DNA of 64,000 nucleotides. It comes from Physcomitrium patens (taxonomy: Eukaryota; Streptophyta; Bryopsida; Funariales; Funariaceae). The position numbers were made by a program, and so were the translations under genes. The DNA lies in the NCBI RefSeq assembly GCF_000002425.4, contig NC_037266.1, positions 6,017,443-6,081,442 of the forward strand, read 5' to 3'. A model generated the notes under the pieces. That model was not told where the DNA came from. It worked only from the letters and a program-made list of their open reading frames with translations, and did no database searches. This document shows positions 20,641 through 32,259 of the stretch, piece after piece (position 1 is the stretch's first letter; every line of letters starts with the position of its first letter).

Positions 20641-21535
20641 CGCAATTATTAGCCTTGGTGCAAGTTGATCCTGCCGAATCTTTGGGCCAACGTGCGGTTG
20701 AAAATGTAACCACTCGGAGCCGTTGCAACTTGGAGGATCTCGCAGCATCCGAGTGCAAGGAAAGCCCTGACGGGGCAGGGAAGGAATCTGGCAGGCGTAA
20801 AACCGCACAATGGCTTCACCCTAAGTGACCAGGAAGCGATCACCAGTAAAGGGCTAATCTAGGGTTGGGGAAGAAAGGTGCCCTGGGCAAGCAAGTAAAC
20901 ACTGTGCGTGCGGTCAACCGCGGCGGACAGTCGCCGACATCCCCGGGAGAGGAGCCCTTCTACTCGCCTCGCCACACTTGTGGGAACGCCCAATGGTTGG
21001 TTTCCAACCACTTCTTCCGCTGTCCAGTATACAGCACCCACATTCGATTGTGCCAATTGTGTGCATTATTTAGGCTCCGCATCCCTCCCACTTCCCTAGG
21101 CCATGTCCCAATTGGCTTGATTCACTCATCTCTGCGGTTGTCCTCACTTACAAGGCCTCCCCATCCCGCACTCCAAACATCGTCACGTGGATCTCAGTCC
21201 TGCTTGGAATATTAGTAAGCAAAGCTCCTTGCTCACCTCTTGATGATGGATTGTCCAGGCCCCTTCACATAATCGGTGGTTATTCTGTCTTGCAATCTTT
21301 CGCACACGGCCAATGCCGCCGCTGCTGCTTTGTCCAGGAAGCACTGCGGGACTGTTTCTAGTGAAAAACATTTGCAGGCATGTGTATCTGAGTGTGTTTG
21401 TTGCGACTGCTCGGATTGTATCGTCTTGTTGCGCTGTACGTAGTCGCATCGTTGCCCCACAGGCAGTGTCAATGACAGTAGCTATTGCTGTGAGGGTGCT
21501 GTATACTGGACAGCTGAGGTGTAGAAAATAGTAAG
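20640..21535. other. GC-rich island upstream of nitrate reductase
   Basis: About 0.9 kb is much richer in G and C than the flanks and dense in potential hairpins. Open frames on both strands overlap each other and show no protein family I recognise, so a coding role is unlikely. It ends about 0.6 kb before the nitrate reductase start and may hold promoter elements or a separate non-coding RNA. Confidence 0.5.
20687..20868 (+). ncRNA. Possible RNase P/MRP-like structured RNA (hypothesis)
   Basis: Visible parts in order: CCAAC (20687-20691) can pair with GTTGG (20864-20868). A P3-like hairpin follows, TTGCA/TGCAA (20723-20727 with 20754-20758) with an internal loop and GGAT/ATCC (20735-20738 with 20747-20750). 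Next is GGAAAGCCC (20759-20767), resembling conserved region I (GGAAAGUCC). Finally CAGTAAAGGGCTAATC (20844-20859) resembles conserved region V, and AGCCC (20763-20767) can pair with GGGCT (20851-20855) as helix P4 would. Against it: the interval between the two conserved regions is short (about 80 nt), a competing hairpin GCCC/GGGC (20764-20776) exists, and no plant snRNA-type promoter or T-run terminator is seen. It could be chance in GC-rich DNA. Confidence 0.2.
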
Positions 21536-22107
21536 GGCCGGGGGCTCACACTCTGGCCGGAAGACTGTTGCTCATGTTTATCTTTTTTTTCCTTCTTTTT
21601 TCATCTTTAAAAATATTTTGTATGATTCACGTTAAGGCACCAAAGGAAAGGTGACGTCCAAGCGAAATATTAATTTTCATTTCACTGATATTTAGAATTG
21701 TGAACGAGACACGGCTGGCCGTAATCTGCCAACTGGTTGTCCTAATTTACTTCTCTATACGAGGAATCCGTATAGGAGAATTGCCCTCGGAATTGACCAC
21801 GGAGAAATGAAATGAATTGCGTACCAAATGAACCTGAGGCGGATTTCCGACGTTGTGGCACATCAAGATGCCTCTCACTCACGTGGATTGTGTGTTGTGC
21901 AGACGGAGAATCTCGTTACTAAGATTGCGACTCTGCGAGAAGACTTGCCCCTTTCTTCTTATTATTATTTTTATCATTATTCCTCGTCTGCGGGAGGATT
22001 TCGAGAACTGCGGTGCACAGTCTAGTTGTTAGAGTGAGATTTTGAATTTTGTTTTTGGCGGCGGTAGTGAATGCACATTGCACGTAGAATTTTTCACTGT
22101 TGACGTG
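21536..22107 (+). promoter_or_regulatory. Upstream and probable 5' UTR region of nitrate reductase
   Basis: No coding match was found. Composition is intermediate. An ATG in frame with the gene exists at 22042, 66 bp before the chosen start, with no stop between. No convincing TATA box was seen, so the transcription start is not located. A T-rich stretch lies near 21580-21610. Confidence 0.4.
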
Positions 22108-25100
22108 ATGGGAATCTCATTGGACTCGCCGATTTTGAGCAACAGCGCTGTTGGAAAACTTGACACCGATTTGCAGTCAAAAAAGATGCTACCCAACGGA
22201 GATGTCCATTCCTGCAAGGTTTTGCACGAAGAAGTGTCGTCTGCCTTCCGGGGATCTCCTGTAAAAAAGATCTTGAGCATTTCGGAGACGGAAGAATTCG
22301 ATGATGAAGAGTCGGCTTCCGAGGATGAGAAGGTGATGGGATATGCTGCAGAAATTCCGATTACCAAGGTCGACGAGCGAGACAAAGGAACTTCGGACGA
22401 CTGGATCCCGCGTCATCCCGAGCTGGTTCGCCTTACAGGTCGTCACCCCTTTAACTGCGAGCCACCGCTTGCCACCTTGATGGAGGTATGCCAGTCTACT
22501 TCCTGTGTACAGAAACGTACCTTTCAAATGCTCAACAGGCTTCCTCGCACAACGATCTGGAATAATTTCATGCACGTGGTCAGGAAGTCACTCAATTGTA
22601 GGTAGCCTATGCCGCTTGTTAAAGATGCTATTATTGCGGCACCAAACGTTGAGAATGGCGGCTTTCCCGAATGTTTTCGAACTGCCATTTAAAATTTGTA
22701 CGCATGTGTATCCAGGCCGGGTTTCTGACGCCTACCTCGCTTCACTATGTTCGAAACCACGGAGCAGTTCCTCGTGCGTCATGGGACGATTGGAAAATTG
22801 AAATCTCGGGATTGGTGAAGCGTCCTACGACGTTCACGATGAACGACATTCTGCGTTTTCCGGCCCGTGAACTGCCGGTGACGCTGGTGTGCGCCGGCAA
22901 CCGCAGGAAGGAGGAAAACATCGTGAAACAATCCATCGGATTCAACTGGGGCGCTGCTGCAGTCAGCACTTCTATTTGGCGCGGAGTACGTCTGTGCGAC
23001 ATCTTACGCCATTGCGGGGTGGTCTCGAGGAAGAAGGGCGCTTTGTACGTCTGTTTCGAGGGTGCCGAAATCCTGCCAGGTACTTCAAAGCTCCGACTTC
23101 CCTTGATTGGCTGTAAGGCATTCATGTGTTGGGTCTGACTGGTCCTGGGGAGCTGCTTTAGGTTGAGCTCTGAATCGGGCATTGGACAGCTTCTAGATAG
23201 CGCAGCAGCACGTACAGGCGTCGTCTTTGTTAGAGAAGACGGTATGCCATAATTCTACGTGAACTGGTAAATACGAGGGCACGAGTGGTGTCTAAGAAAC
23301 TTCTGGAATGCGCTTATGGTCAGGTGGTGGGGGCTCAACGTACGGCACGAGCATCACCATTGACACCGCAATGGACAAAGCCCAAGATGTGCTGCTCGCT
23401 TACCAGCAGAATGGGCAGTGTTTGGAACCCGACCACGGTTTCCCCATCCGGTTGATCATCCCAGGCTACATTGGTGGCCGCATGGTGAAATGGCTGAACA
23501 AGATCGAGGTGACTACGCAAGAGTCAGGAAACTACTACCATTTCCACGATAACCGAGTGCTGCCCTCCCACGTTGATGCCGAGACTGCCAAAGCTGAAGG
23601 TACGTGGACGTCTTGCACATCAGCTTTAGGGCATTGGAGATTCCTAACAGTCTGCACGTTCCTTTGTTTTGTCAGTCCCCTCACCTACCAATACGATAGC
23701 TCATGGAGCTGCCTGTTTGTTATTTTATGGACAGGTTGGTGGTACAGGCCGGACTACATCATAAACCAGTTGAACATCAACTCTGCCATCACCTCGCCTG
23801 CGCATGGGGAGGCGCTTCCAGTGAATTTCTCAACGCTTCAGGAGTCTTACATAGTGAAAGGATATGCCTATAGCGGTAATTGAATCTCCTTCTCAGTGTT
23901 TTTAATCCCGTCATTAGAGTCAAAGATGGACATGTGGTCATGGCGTTGGCTTCATATCTTCACAGGTTCAAGAGAAGCGATCCCTCAGGCTTCCGAACTT
24001 CGAGATTCGGGTCGTCAGCCGTTGTGGTGTTTGCCGTATGATTGAATTAGTAATTTCCTGAGCTTTACCTCACCGTGTCAGGCATTGTGTGTGATGGACA
24101 GGTGGCGGCCGGAAAGTGACGAGAGTCGAGGTCTCGCTTAACGATGGGAAGTCGTGGATTCTGTGTGATTTGAAGCATCCGGAAGAGCCTACTAGATATG
24201 GGAAGTACTGGTGTTGGTGCTTCTGGCAGATAAACGTGGACGTCTTGGATCTCCTGAAGTGCAAGGAGATCGTGGTACGCGCTTGGGATGCAGCCATGAA
24301 CACACAGCCTCAGCACCTCATTTGGAACGTAATGGTAAGAAATCCGCTTATATTTCGTAAAGTACAAGAATCCTGGTCAGTGATCCGGTACATAAGTTAC
24401 TCGGTCATTGTGAACTTTTGAGGTGCATCCGCCCGAATGACGTTGACCTCGAAAATCGCTGCCTGTTTCGCATGCATCCCCAGTTGATCATTCCACATCC
24501 CCCAAGCGGATTCTTCATTACAATAATCGCTGTTCTGAATGTCCTCGCCGTGGTGTGCTACAGGGAATGATGAACAACTGCTGGTTCCGGGTGAAGATCG
24601 GCATTACCAAGTCCGAAGACAACGGCATTCATCTGACGTTCGATCACCCGACTCAGCCAGGTAACCAGACTGGGGGCTGGATGGTGAAATCGGAAGCGCA
24701 GAAACCAGCGGAGCCGTTGATTAAGATTATTGAAACGAAGGTTGCAGCCCCTGCCCGTCAAATAAAGTTGTCGGAAGTGCGTAAACACCAGAAAGCAGAC
24801 TCTTGCTGGATCATCGTCCGCAACAAAGTATACGATTGCACGCCGTTCTTGGATGATCATCCCGGCGGGGCTGATAGTATTTTGATCAACGGGGGCACGG
24901 ACTCAACAGAGGAATTTGATGCCATTCACTCTGCCAAAGCTCAGGCCATGTTAGAAGAGTATTACATCGGCGACCTGGTGGCCTCGAAAGACGACCTGGA
25001 AGTAGAGCTAGTCAAAGACGAGAAGGAGGACATTGCGAAACTTGTGTCTTCATCTGGTAGGCCAGTGGCTCTGAATCCCAGGGAACGGCTACCCTTCCGC

Positions 25101-26029
25101 TTGATCGAGAAGGAAACCTTGAGTCACGACGTCCGAAGGTAACCTTTGTCGTGCCCCTCGTATTTCTTTGTAAATGAGCAGCATGGATTTTTTTGCACTA
25201 TAACGTGTGCAGCCCATTCAATGCCCTCAGAGCATAATTCTTCATTCATGGATTCTGTAACATTTTCTTGAATCTTCAGAACGGTGCTAACATATGCCCT
25301 TTGTTTTCTTGCGGCAGGTTGAGATTCGCACTTCAAAGTGAGAATCACGTCCTGGGACTGCCAGTAGGAAAGCATATTCTCCTGAGCGCAACCATCAACG
25401 GGAAGTTTTGTATGAGGGCTTATACTCCTATCAGCAACGACGATGATGTGGGCTACTTTGAACTGGTAATTAAAGTGTACTACAAGAACGCCCACTCGAA
25501 GTTCCCGATGGGAGGACTCTTCTCTCAGTATTTGGATTCATTAAGAATTGGGGACACCATTGACGTGAAGGGTCCAGTGGGGCACATCGTATACGAGGGT
25601 AAAGGACATTTCCTTATAAACGGGAAGTCCAAATTCGTTAAGAAAGTTTCCATGCTGGCAGGCGGCACGGGAATCACGCCCATGTACCAAGTGATCCGGG
25701 CTATCGTAAGCGACCCCGAAGACCAAACTCAGATATGTCTTTTGTACTCCAACCGCAATGAGGGAGACATCATGTTGAGGAAAGAGCTGGACACATGGCA
25801 ACAGCAACACGAAAATCTCAAGGTCCACTTCACGCTCACTGGAGCCGCTCCCGAGGACTGGGCCTTCAGCAAAGGCCGCATCTGTGAAGCCATGATCAAG
25901 GAGCACATTCCCGAAGGCTGCGAGGCGTCACTGGCTTTGCTGTGCGGCCCGCAGGAGCTCATCCAGTCAGCATGTCTCCCCAGCCTACTCAACCACAAAT
26001 TCGACAAGTCGATATGCTTAGAATTTTAG
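22108..26029 (+). CDS. NIA: NADH nitrate reductase, 7 coding exons
   Basis: Cytosolic enzyme reducing nitrate to nitrite with NADH, the first step of nitrate assimilation. Coding exons: 22108-22485, 22716-23079, 23324-23599, 23735-23875, 24102-24334, 24564-25138, 25318-26029. All junctions are GT-AG and the sum, 2679 bp, gives 892 residues, the usual length. The acidic N-terminus ([14 protein letters not shown]) precedes the molybdenum-cofactor domain with the ligand Cys185 in VCAGNRRKE, then the dimerisation domain (about 345-475). A cytochrome b5 domain (about 531-602) has heme histidines 563 (HPGG) and 586. The FAD/NADH reductase has RAYTP at 689, GGTGITP at about 771 and CGP at 865. Hinge 1 (about 505-530) lacks the S-x-pS-x-P-type 14-3-3 site of flowering plants. 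Six introns exceed the three commonly seen in angiosperm genes. The start could instead be the in-frame ATG at 22042. Confidence 0.96.
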
Positions 26030-26259
26030 TTTTCTTTTTTTCTTTTCTCTCTTGATCGATGGTTGGCAAGGAGCTGGAGGCTTCGTCCACAAGATCACGG
26101 GATCAACAACTCAAGATATAGCTCCGATGAGCAGTCGGGTTTTGTCCGATGATTCAAGTGTGCAGGCTTCAGAGAAGAGTGGTGGATTGTACGATATGCG
26201 GAGGAGACACGGCAGGTGGATGCATAGATCTTACCTATTGTACCATACACATGTTGAAA

Positions 26260-26294
<35 letters not shown>

Positions 26295-27081
26295 TATATT
26301 TACATTATCTGTGTGGGTCGAGAGAAAACCACCATTGTTCAGGCTCATCGCCGACGAACAATCGTGCTAGTCATACACCAATGACTACACACCCATATGT
26401 ATATATATATATATATATATACACACAGATACACAGAATTTTTGTTATTTGTCAATGTACATGCTTTGCTTAATCTTACAGTTGGATGCACATGCTGATT
26501 TTTCGTTGCAGTGAAACCAGTATAGTTTCCTTTAGAAACTTTGATGTTGCCTTTTAAAATTTGTGTTTATGCCCTGTGTCGGATAGTTTACATTCTTTTT
26601 GTTGTGGATGTACACTTCTCATCTGTTATCAAGGATTGCTTTTGTTGAACTGAAACGAACTGTTCCTTGAAGACAGTTGTTTCTTTTGAAATATTCTCTT
26701 TCTCCCCTATCTGTATTTGTGACAACTTCTATCAGATAGCGAATTCTCATCTCTAAATCTTCTAATAATGAGTTCGTATCAATTCAACAAAACGAAATAT
26801 TCTTAAAAGTCCTAACCATTTGTAATATATAAAAACATACTTATATAGAATCTTAATCAAGACACAATGTATGCACTTCACACACACAAGAGTATGCCTT
26901 AACAAGAAGAAATATATATATATATATATATATATATATTGAGTTAAACTATTTTGCATGTCTAATCACTTCTTTATTTAATATGAACTTAAATCCAAAC
27001 CAATTAACTTGTAATGAAATTAATAAATAAATAAAATATAGGCATTATTTTAGACATCATTTGACTAAGTATATATATTTA
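26030..27081 (+). other. 3' flank of nitrate reductase with (TA)n tracts
   Basis: This holds the 3' UTR and downstream DNA. TA microsatellites lie at about 26261-26292 (followed by CACACA), 26398-26420 and 26911-26938. No other gene was recognised. The polyadenylation site could not be fixed. Confidence 0.5.
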
Positions 27082-27464
27082 GAGAATTGTTAACTCTACA
27101 TCTTTAATTGATATCACTACACCTCAAGTGACCTCCACACAACTTAAATTGACTAAAAAGTGCACTTCTATGTTTAGTGCATATTTGGCAATCCAATATT
27201 TAATTCCAATATTGACCCAAAAATTAAATAAATGAAATGATAATTTGTTTGTATTTGTGGCAACAAAAATAAATAAATAAATAAACTTGTGAGTTTTTAT
27301 TTTAAATAAAATATTCATTATCTCCCTCTCAACCACCGTCTTATCTTAAAGCAAAAAAAAGAAAAAATGCACAAAAGTAAGAAAAATATTATTAACTAGT
27401 TATCTACAAGGAGGTCATGTGGAGTATAGCAATATCAATTGAAGATGTAGCATTAACAATACTT
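27082..27464. mobile_element. MITE copy 1 with long terminal inverted repeats
   Basis: The left end GAGAATTGTTAACTCTACAT extends for more than 50 bp to GTGACCTCC. The right end, read as reverse complement, gives GTATTGTTAATGCTACATC and on to ATGACCTCC, so the two ends are imperfect inverted repeats of more than 50 bp. The interior is non-coding and AT-rich. It is the same family as 28247-28682 but in the opposite orientation. Long inverted repeats without coding capacity fit a Mutator-like or similar MITE; the superfamily is not established. Confidence 0.72.
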
Positions 27465-28018
27465 GATATTTATTGTCAAGAAATTACATTGTAGTGAATT
27501 AAATTTTTATTTTTACTAAAAAATTATAAAAAAAAATATAAAATTATTGTTTACTTGTATTTACATATTGCATTCATCATATATAAAAAATATTACAATT
27601 TTAAAAAAAAAAAAAATGCATAAAGATGTACAAGATAATTTGAAATGCATAAGTATTTAAATATTATACATCTTTGTGTAATTTATTTTATTATATAAAA
27701 TTATATGTATTTTTATATATTTTTATTAATTTAAAATTTTATAATAGAATAAATGAATTAATAGAAACTTTTTAGTAGTACATAAACTGAATATAATAAA
27801 TATTTAAATAAAAATTCTACACATCATGAAGACATATCAATAAATTTTAATATCATTTTTTTTTAATTTTTAAAAAATTTCGATTGTCAAATTAAATTTT
27901 TGAAAAAAAATAAAATTATATATATATATAATTGTTAGAAATATTAAAAAGAATATTTATATTTTAAAATTTAAATATTTCAAGATTTAAAACTTTAAGC
28001 ACAACATGTAAAGTAATA

Positions 28019-28074
<56 letters not shown>

Positions 28075-28126
28075 CTTTACAAATATTTGTATTCTTAAGT
28101 ATATTTTTTTTTAAAAAAATAAATTA

Positions 28127-28165
<39 letters not shown>

Positions 28166-28246
28166 AAAAGCTTCTAGCTTTTATGGTGGATTTTGGAAAA
28201 TAACCTTATTTACAAATTTAACAATACTCAATGTTATATATATAGA
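27465..28246. other. AT-rich spacer between two MITEs
   Basis: No gene is present. It contains the (TA)n tract at 28021-28072 and another at about 28132-28164, flanked by oligo-A and oligo-T runs. The 28.0-28.1 kb tract is bracketed by complementary words (GTAAAGTAATATGATAT on the left, ATATATTACTTTAC on the right), so this segment can form a long hairpin. Confidence 0.6.
28021..28072. repeat. (TA)n microsatellite, longest tract in the window
   Basis: About 52 bp of uninterrupted AT dinucleotides. Similar tracts of at least 20 bp occur at about 14659-14701, 26261-26292, 28132-28164, 28691-28719, 34857-34884, 44058-44082, 45124-45151, 46274-46307, 51603-51638 and 54171-54202. Their frequency is a feature of this genome rather than of one locus. 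Confidence 0.95.
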
Positions 28247-28682
28247 GAGAATTGTTAACACTACATCCCCAATTGATATTACTATACCCTACATGATTTC
28301 CTTGTAGACAATTGGCTAATAATATGCTTCTTTCTTTTGCACATAATTTTCCCTTTTTTTGTTCTAAGAAAAGATGGTAGTTGAGAGGGAGATAGTGAAT
28401 ATTTCATAAAAGACATGTTGCAAGCTATTTTTTAAAAAAGTAGAATGATTGTCTCAAAAAATTTTAAATTTTAAAGAATATATTTTTATTTAAAAAAAAA
28501 ATGGCTACAAAATGCACAATTTTATTTTTTTAATTTATTCTATTTTTGAGTCAATAATTGGATTAAATATTATGTTGCCAAATGCGCATTAAGCATAGAA
28601 GCATGCTTTTAAGTCAATTTCAGTTGTGTGGAGGTCATGTGGGATGTAGCAATATCAATTGGAAATGTAGTGTTAATAATTA
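28247..28682. mobile_element. MITE copy 2, inverted relative to copy 1
   Basis: It starts GAGAATTGTTAACACTACAT and ends, in reverse complement, ATTATTAACACTACATTTCC, with GGAGGTCATGTGGGATGTAG near the right end. Interior words such as the segment around GTTGCCAAATGCGCATTAAG (28573) match the reverse complement of copy 1 (around 27175-27195). Two copies in opposite directions 0.8 kb apart create a large inverted repeat. Confidence 0.72.
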
Positions 28683-28683
28683 T

Positions 28684-28722
<39 letters not shown>

Positions 28723-30501
28723 TAAATAAAATATTTACAAATAAAAGAAAATAAACAAAACAAAAAGAAACTACAAAAAACATTTTTAAAAATCCAAACG
28801 AAATACAACCTCTAAAATCACATTTATTTGTGGTTGGTTGTATGAAGATAATAATAATTAAATAGCAAAGATGCATGGACAAAGAACCAAGAAATTAAAA
28901 GGAAATAGATGAAGTAAAAAAGATTAGAACAACAACAAAGATTAGTGAAAAATCATTACAAATATTATCATAAAAATTTAATTATGCATAATTTATTTAT
29001 TTTTGTAATAAATTTATATATTATTAATATTTTAAATAATCTAATTAAAGAAGAAATGTAAAATGCAATTAAGACAACCTTACTAATATGTGTCTTATTA
29101 ATATGTAACAAGTCATGTTCTAACACAATCTTTTTCAATAAATCTTCTAATAGTAGCTAGTACCAAAATGTATTATCAATTGCAATCTTAATCTTCACAA
29201 TTGGTCTTATTTTGTCAAAATATATCTTTTAGAACTTAATAGTCTTTAAGGCTAGTAAAGATTACAAGAGATTTAATACAATTTCCAACCTTGAGCATTA
29301 GAAGCTAAAAATGTGTGTTTTAGAAAGATTAAATTGAAGGCTTAAAAGAATATTTTGCAACATTTTAAGAATTAAGAGTATAACTAGAGAAGGGTTCATA
29401 AACAATTCCTCCACCTTTGAGCATGGCCCACAATAAAGACACAGTTGAAAACATTTAGAAATAGAAGTACATGATGCTATGGTTGAATTTTCAATTGAAA
29501 TGAAGATACAAATACTCCTAGTTATATGCAGCCTGGCTGATATTCTAATTAATTAAATAAGACATCATTTGGTTTTGATCTTATAAATACATTTACACCA
29601 TGTGTCTGTTGATGTGACATGTTTATTGATAAAAATTTAATTGTTGTCAAGAGTAAAAGTTTTTTTTTTCTTGATGATTTCTCATTACATGAGTTGAAAA
29701 CACGTTGTCAATATGAATGTGAAACCAAAAGATTGTAGATGTGTCAAAAGTTGGACAAAATTTGATTTAGATTTATCCCCAAAGAGAGGTTCTGTTGATC
29801 TCTTCATGTGATGTCAGCCTTGCAAGCAAATAATGTTAATAAAGACTGTAGAGTTGAAATTACTTCATTCTATTTTCAATTTATACATTAGTTTCTTTCA
29901 ATCTCTCTGAGTGTAAGTAAATACGTATGCATACATCGAAAGATTTTCAAAATTGTATCAATAACTAGAATATACACGAGAACTCAACACTCTTTGCATG
30001 GTTTTAGAGTAGTGGCATATCTGCGTGGCTGGTGCAGCATGAGCCGCCATCCTCGAAGGGAAATGAACAATTCATACGCTTTACAGAAACGTTGCAATAA
30101 GGTCCAATTTCTCGTACATATTCCCAGGACAATAAGTACTCGCTTTTCCTTTTTATTCACCATCAAGACCAAGTTCCCAAAAAGACCTATTCAAATTATT
30201 GGATTTTGAAAGCTAGTAATTTCCAACACGTCTAACCAATACAGTGACGAGCCCTTAGTGGCACATAGGTGATCTCCACACTGCAAAAAGAATAACAAAC
30301 AGACTGGGTCAAAAAGAAGCCTGGAGAACACTGCACTACCTGACCTACATTGTACGAAAGTCATAGCTTCGTAAAACGGAACCCTTAGTAAAAAAGGTCT
30401 CTTACAAGCTTATTACTCCTTGAAGACTGCAAATACAGTATACGCGTTCTGAACAGTAGGTCCCGACTTAAAATGGACAAGGGCCTCGTCACTGCCCTCT
30501 T
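28683..30501. other. AT-rich intergenic DNA and 3' flank of U2AF65
   Basis: No gene was recognised between the second MITE and the end of the U2AF65 coding region. Base composition rises after about 29.95 kb, where the 3' UTR of the minus-strand gene probably lies. A minus-strand AATAAA (plus-strand TTTATT at 30152-30157) is a possible polyadenylation signal about 350 bp after the stop. Confidence 0.45.
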
Positions 30502-32217
30502 CTAACCTCCATAATCCCCTGCAGCAAATTTTTCCTCGGGATAGTAGACAGCAACAACAGAGTGTCCACCAAACCTACGACCATGAAGCGATGCTTTTGC
30601 TTTCGCAGCACCTGCAGTATCTGAGTACTCAACAAAGACCTGCAACGTGCAACAAACACCTCAAACAATTGCCACCATGAATCACACTCGAGTAACAACC
30701 AAAAGGAAGCAGTAACAGATGCGTAGCAAAAAGGTTGCTGGGGAAGCTATCAAAAAAACACTATCAAAAAAGCGAATCTCAATAAGGCCGGAGGAAAGAA
30801 ATAATACAGACCTTGCCGACACCAGGAACATCTTCGCCATCTCTTGGTCTGGGAATGACGACTCTAAGAAGGTTACCTGGGATGTGAAAAGCTCAAATCA
30901 GATCGAGGAACAATCATGTCATAGAAAATAACATCACATCAACTATAACAGCGAGGCTATGACTTGCATTGAATACATACCGTACTTCCCACATTCTTCC
31001 TTCATATCCTCCAAAATATCTTGATACTCTTCGTCATCCTTTAATTCATCTGGTGATACGACCTGCTCATAAATTGAAAATGCCCATTTATCAGTCAAGT
31101 CATGAATAGAAACAGAACAAAACCTGAATAGTCACGATATCAAACTGAAGAAACTTGAACAGTATCGACATTAAGTTCATTTCTTTGAGAAACAGCCACT
31201 CGTAACATAACTTCGACAGGAAGCTCACCTGAGTCAAGGCGACCACTTTAGTGGAAGTTTCAAGTGGAGACATCCCTCCCATGCCAGGCATCATTCCAGG
31301 CATCATTGGGAGCCCAGGGAAACCCATGCCACCCAATGCAACAGCATTGGCGCCACTAGCTTGTAATGCAAGTTTCTGCAAGTTACAGTCGGAAATCACT
31401 TGAAAAATAATTATGTATATTTTTTGAAAAAATTAACGTTTTGTTATGCAGCACCCGAAGTACACAGATGTATTAGACATAAAGCACAGAATACCTGTAT
31501 AGCGATTTGCTGCTGCGCATGAGCTAGCACATTGGCTTGATCCGGCTTTGGTTGTCCACTGAAACACAATAAAACCCAGAAATGAATTCCGAGATGTCGA
31601 GTGCTGTATTTTCTTCCATCTCAAGATGGTCAGATTAAAACAAAAAGCCAGGAAAATTTTTACAAACGCAAATGAAAAATTACAAATCATCGATTCTCAT
31701 GCCACTATTTTTTCCACAGGCAATATTCAAAACTGACAGGTCCTGTAAAAAGAGAGGGAGCGAGACACACAGCCAGACAGACAGGGTGAGAATTTCAATT
31801 AACTCCGCACCTAGCAGAAGCACGACGCACGCTTAAAGTCTTGTCACCCATTTTCAATCCATTAAGTGCAGCTATAGCAACGTCTGTAACAGCTGGATCC
31901 TGTGATATAAACAATTTGTCTCAAATCAAAGCTCAACCAAAATCAGAAGAAACCATGTGGATATGCAGAAACCTCAAACCTCTAAATCCATATACTTCCA
32001 AAATAACAAACACATCTCTGGTCAAGAACAACACGTAGACAGGCAAGCATGTTCCTCAACACATGTGTACTACAGTACAACACATGTCAGTACGTAGTTT
32101 GTTGGCTACATGTGTCCGAAGCATTAATACCTGATAAACACAGAAACCATATCCTTTAGAGTTCCCAGTGTCCCGGTCTTTGACAAGATCAAAACCTCGC
32201 AAAGGCCTAAGGTTCAG

Positions 32218-32259
<42 letters not shown>

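Noticed and set aside
20664..20675. GTTGATCCTGCC, identical to the start of 18S rRNA
   Set aside because: The match is only 12 bases; the following sequence does not continue as 18S rRNA on either strand.
20616..21531. Open frames on both strands of the GC island
   Set aside because: They overlap each other, show no family motif and are expected by chance in GC-rich DNA with few stops.
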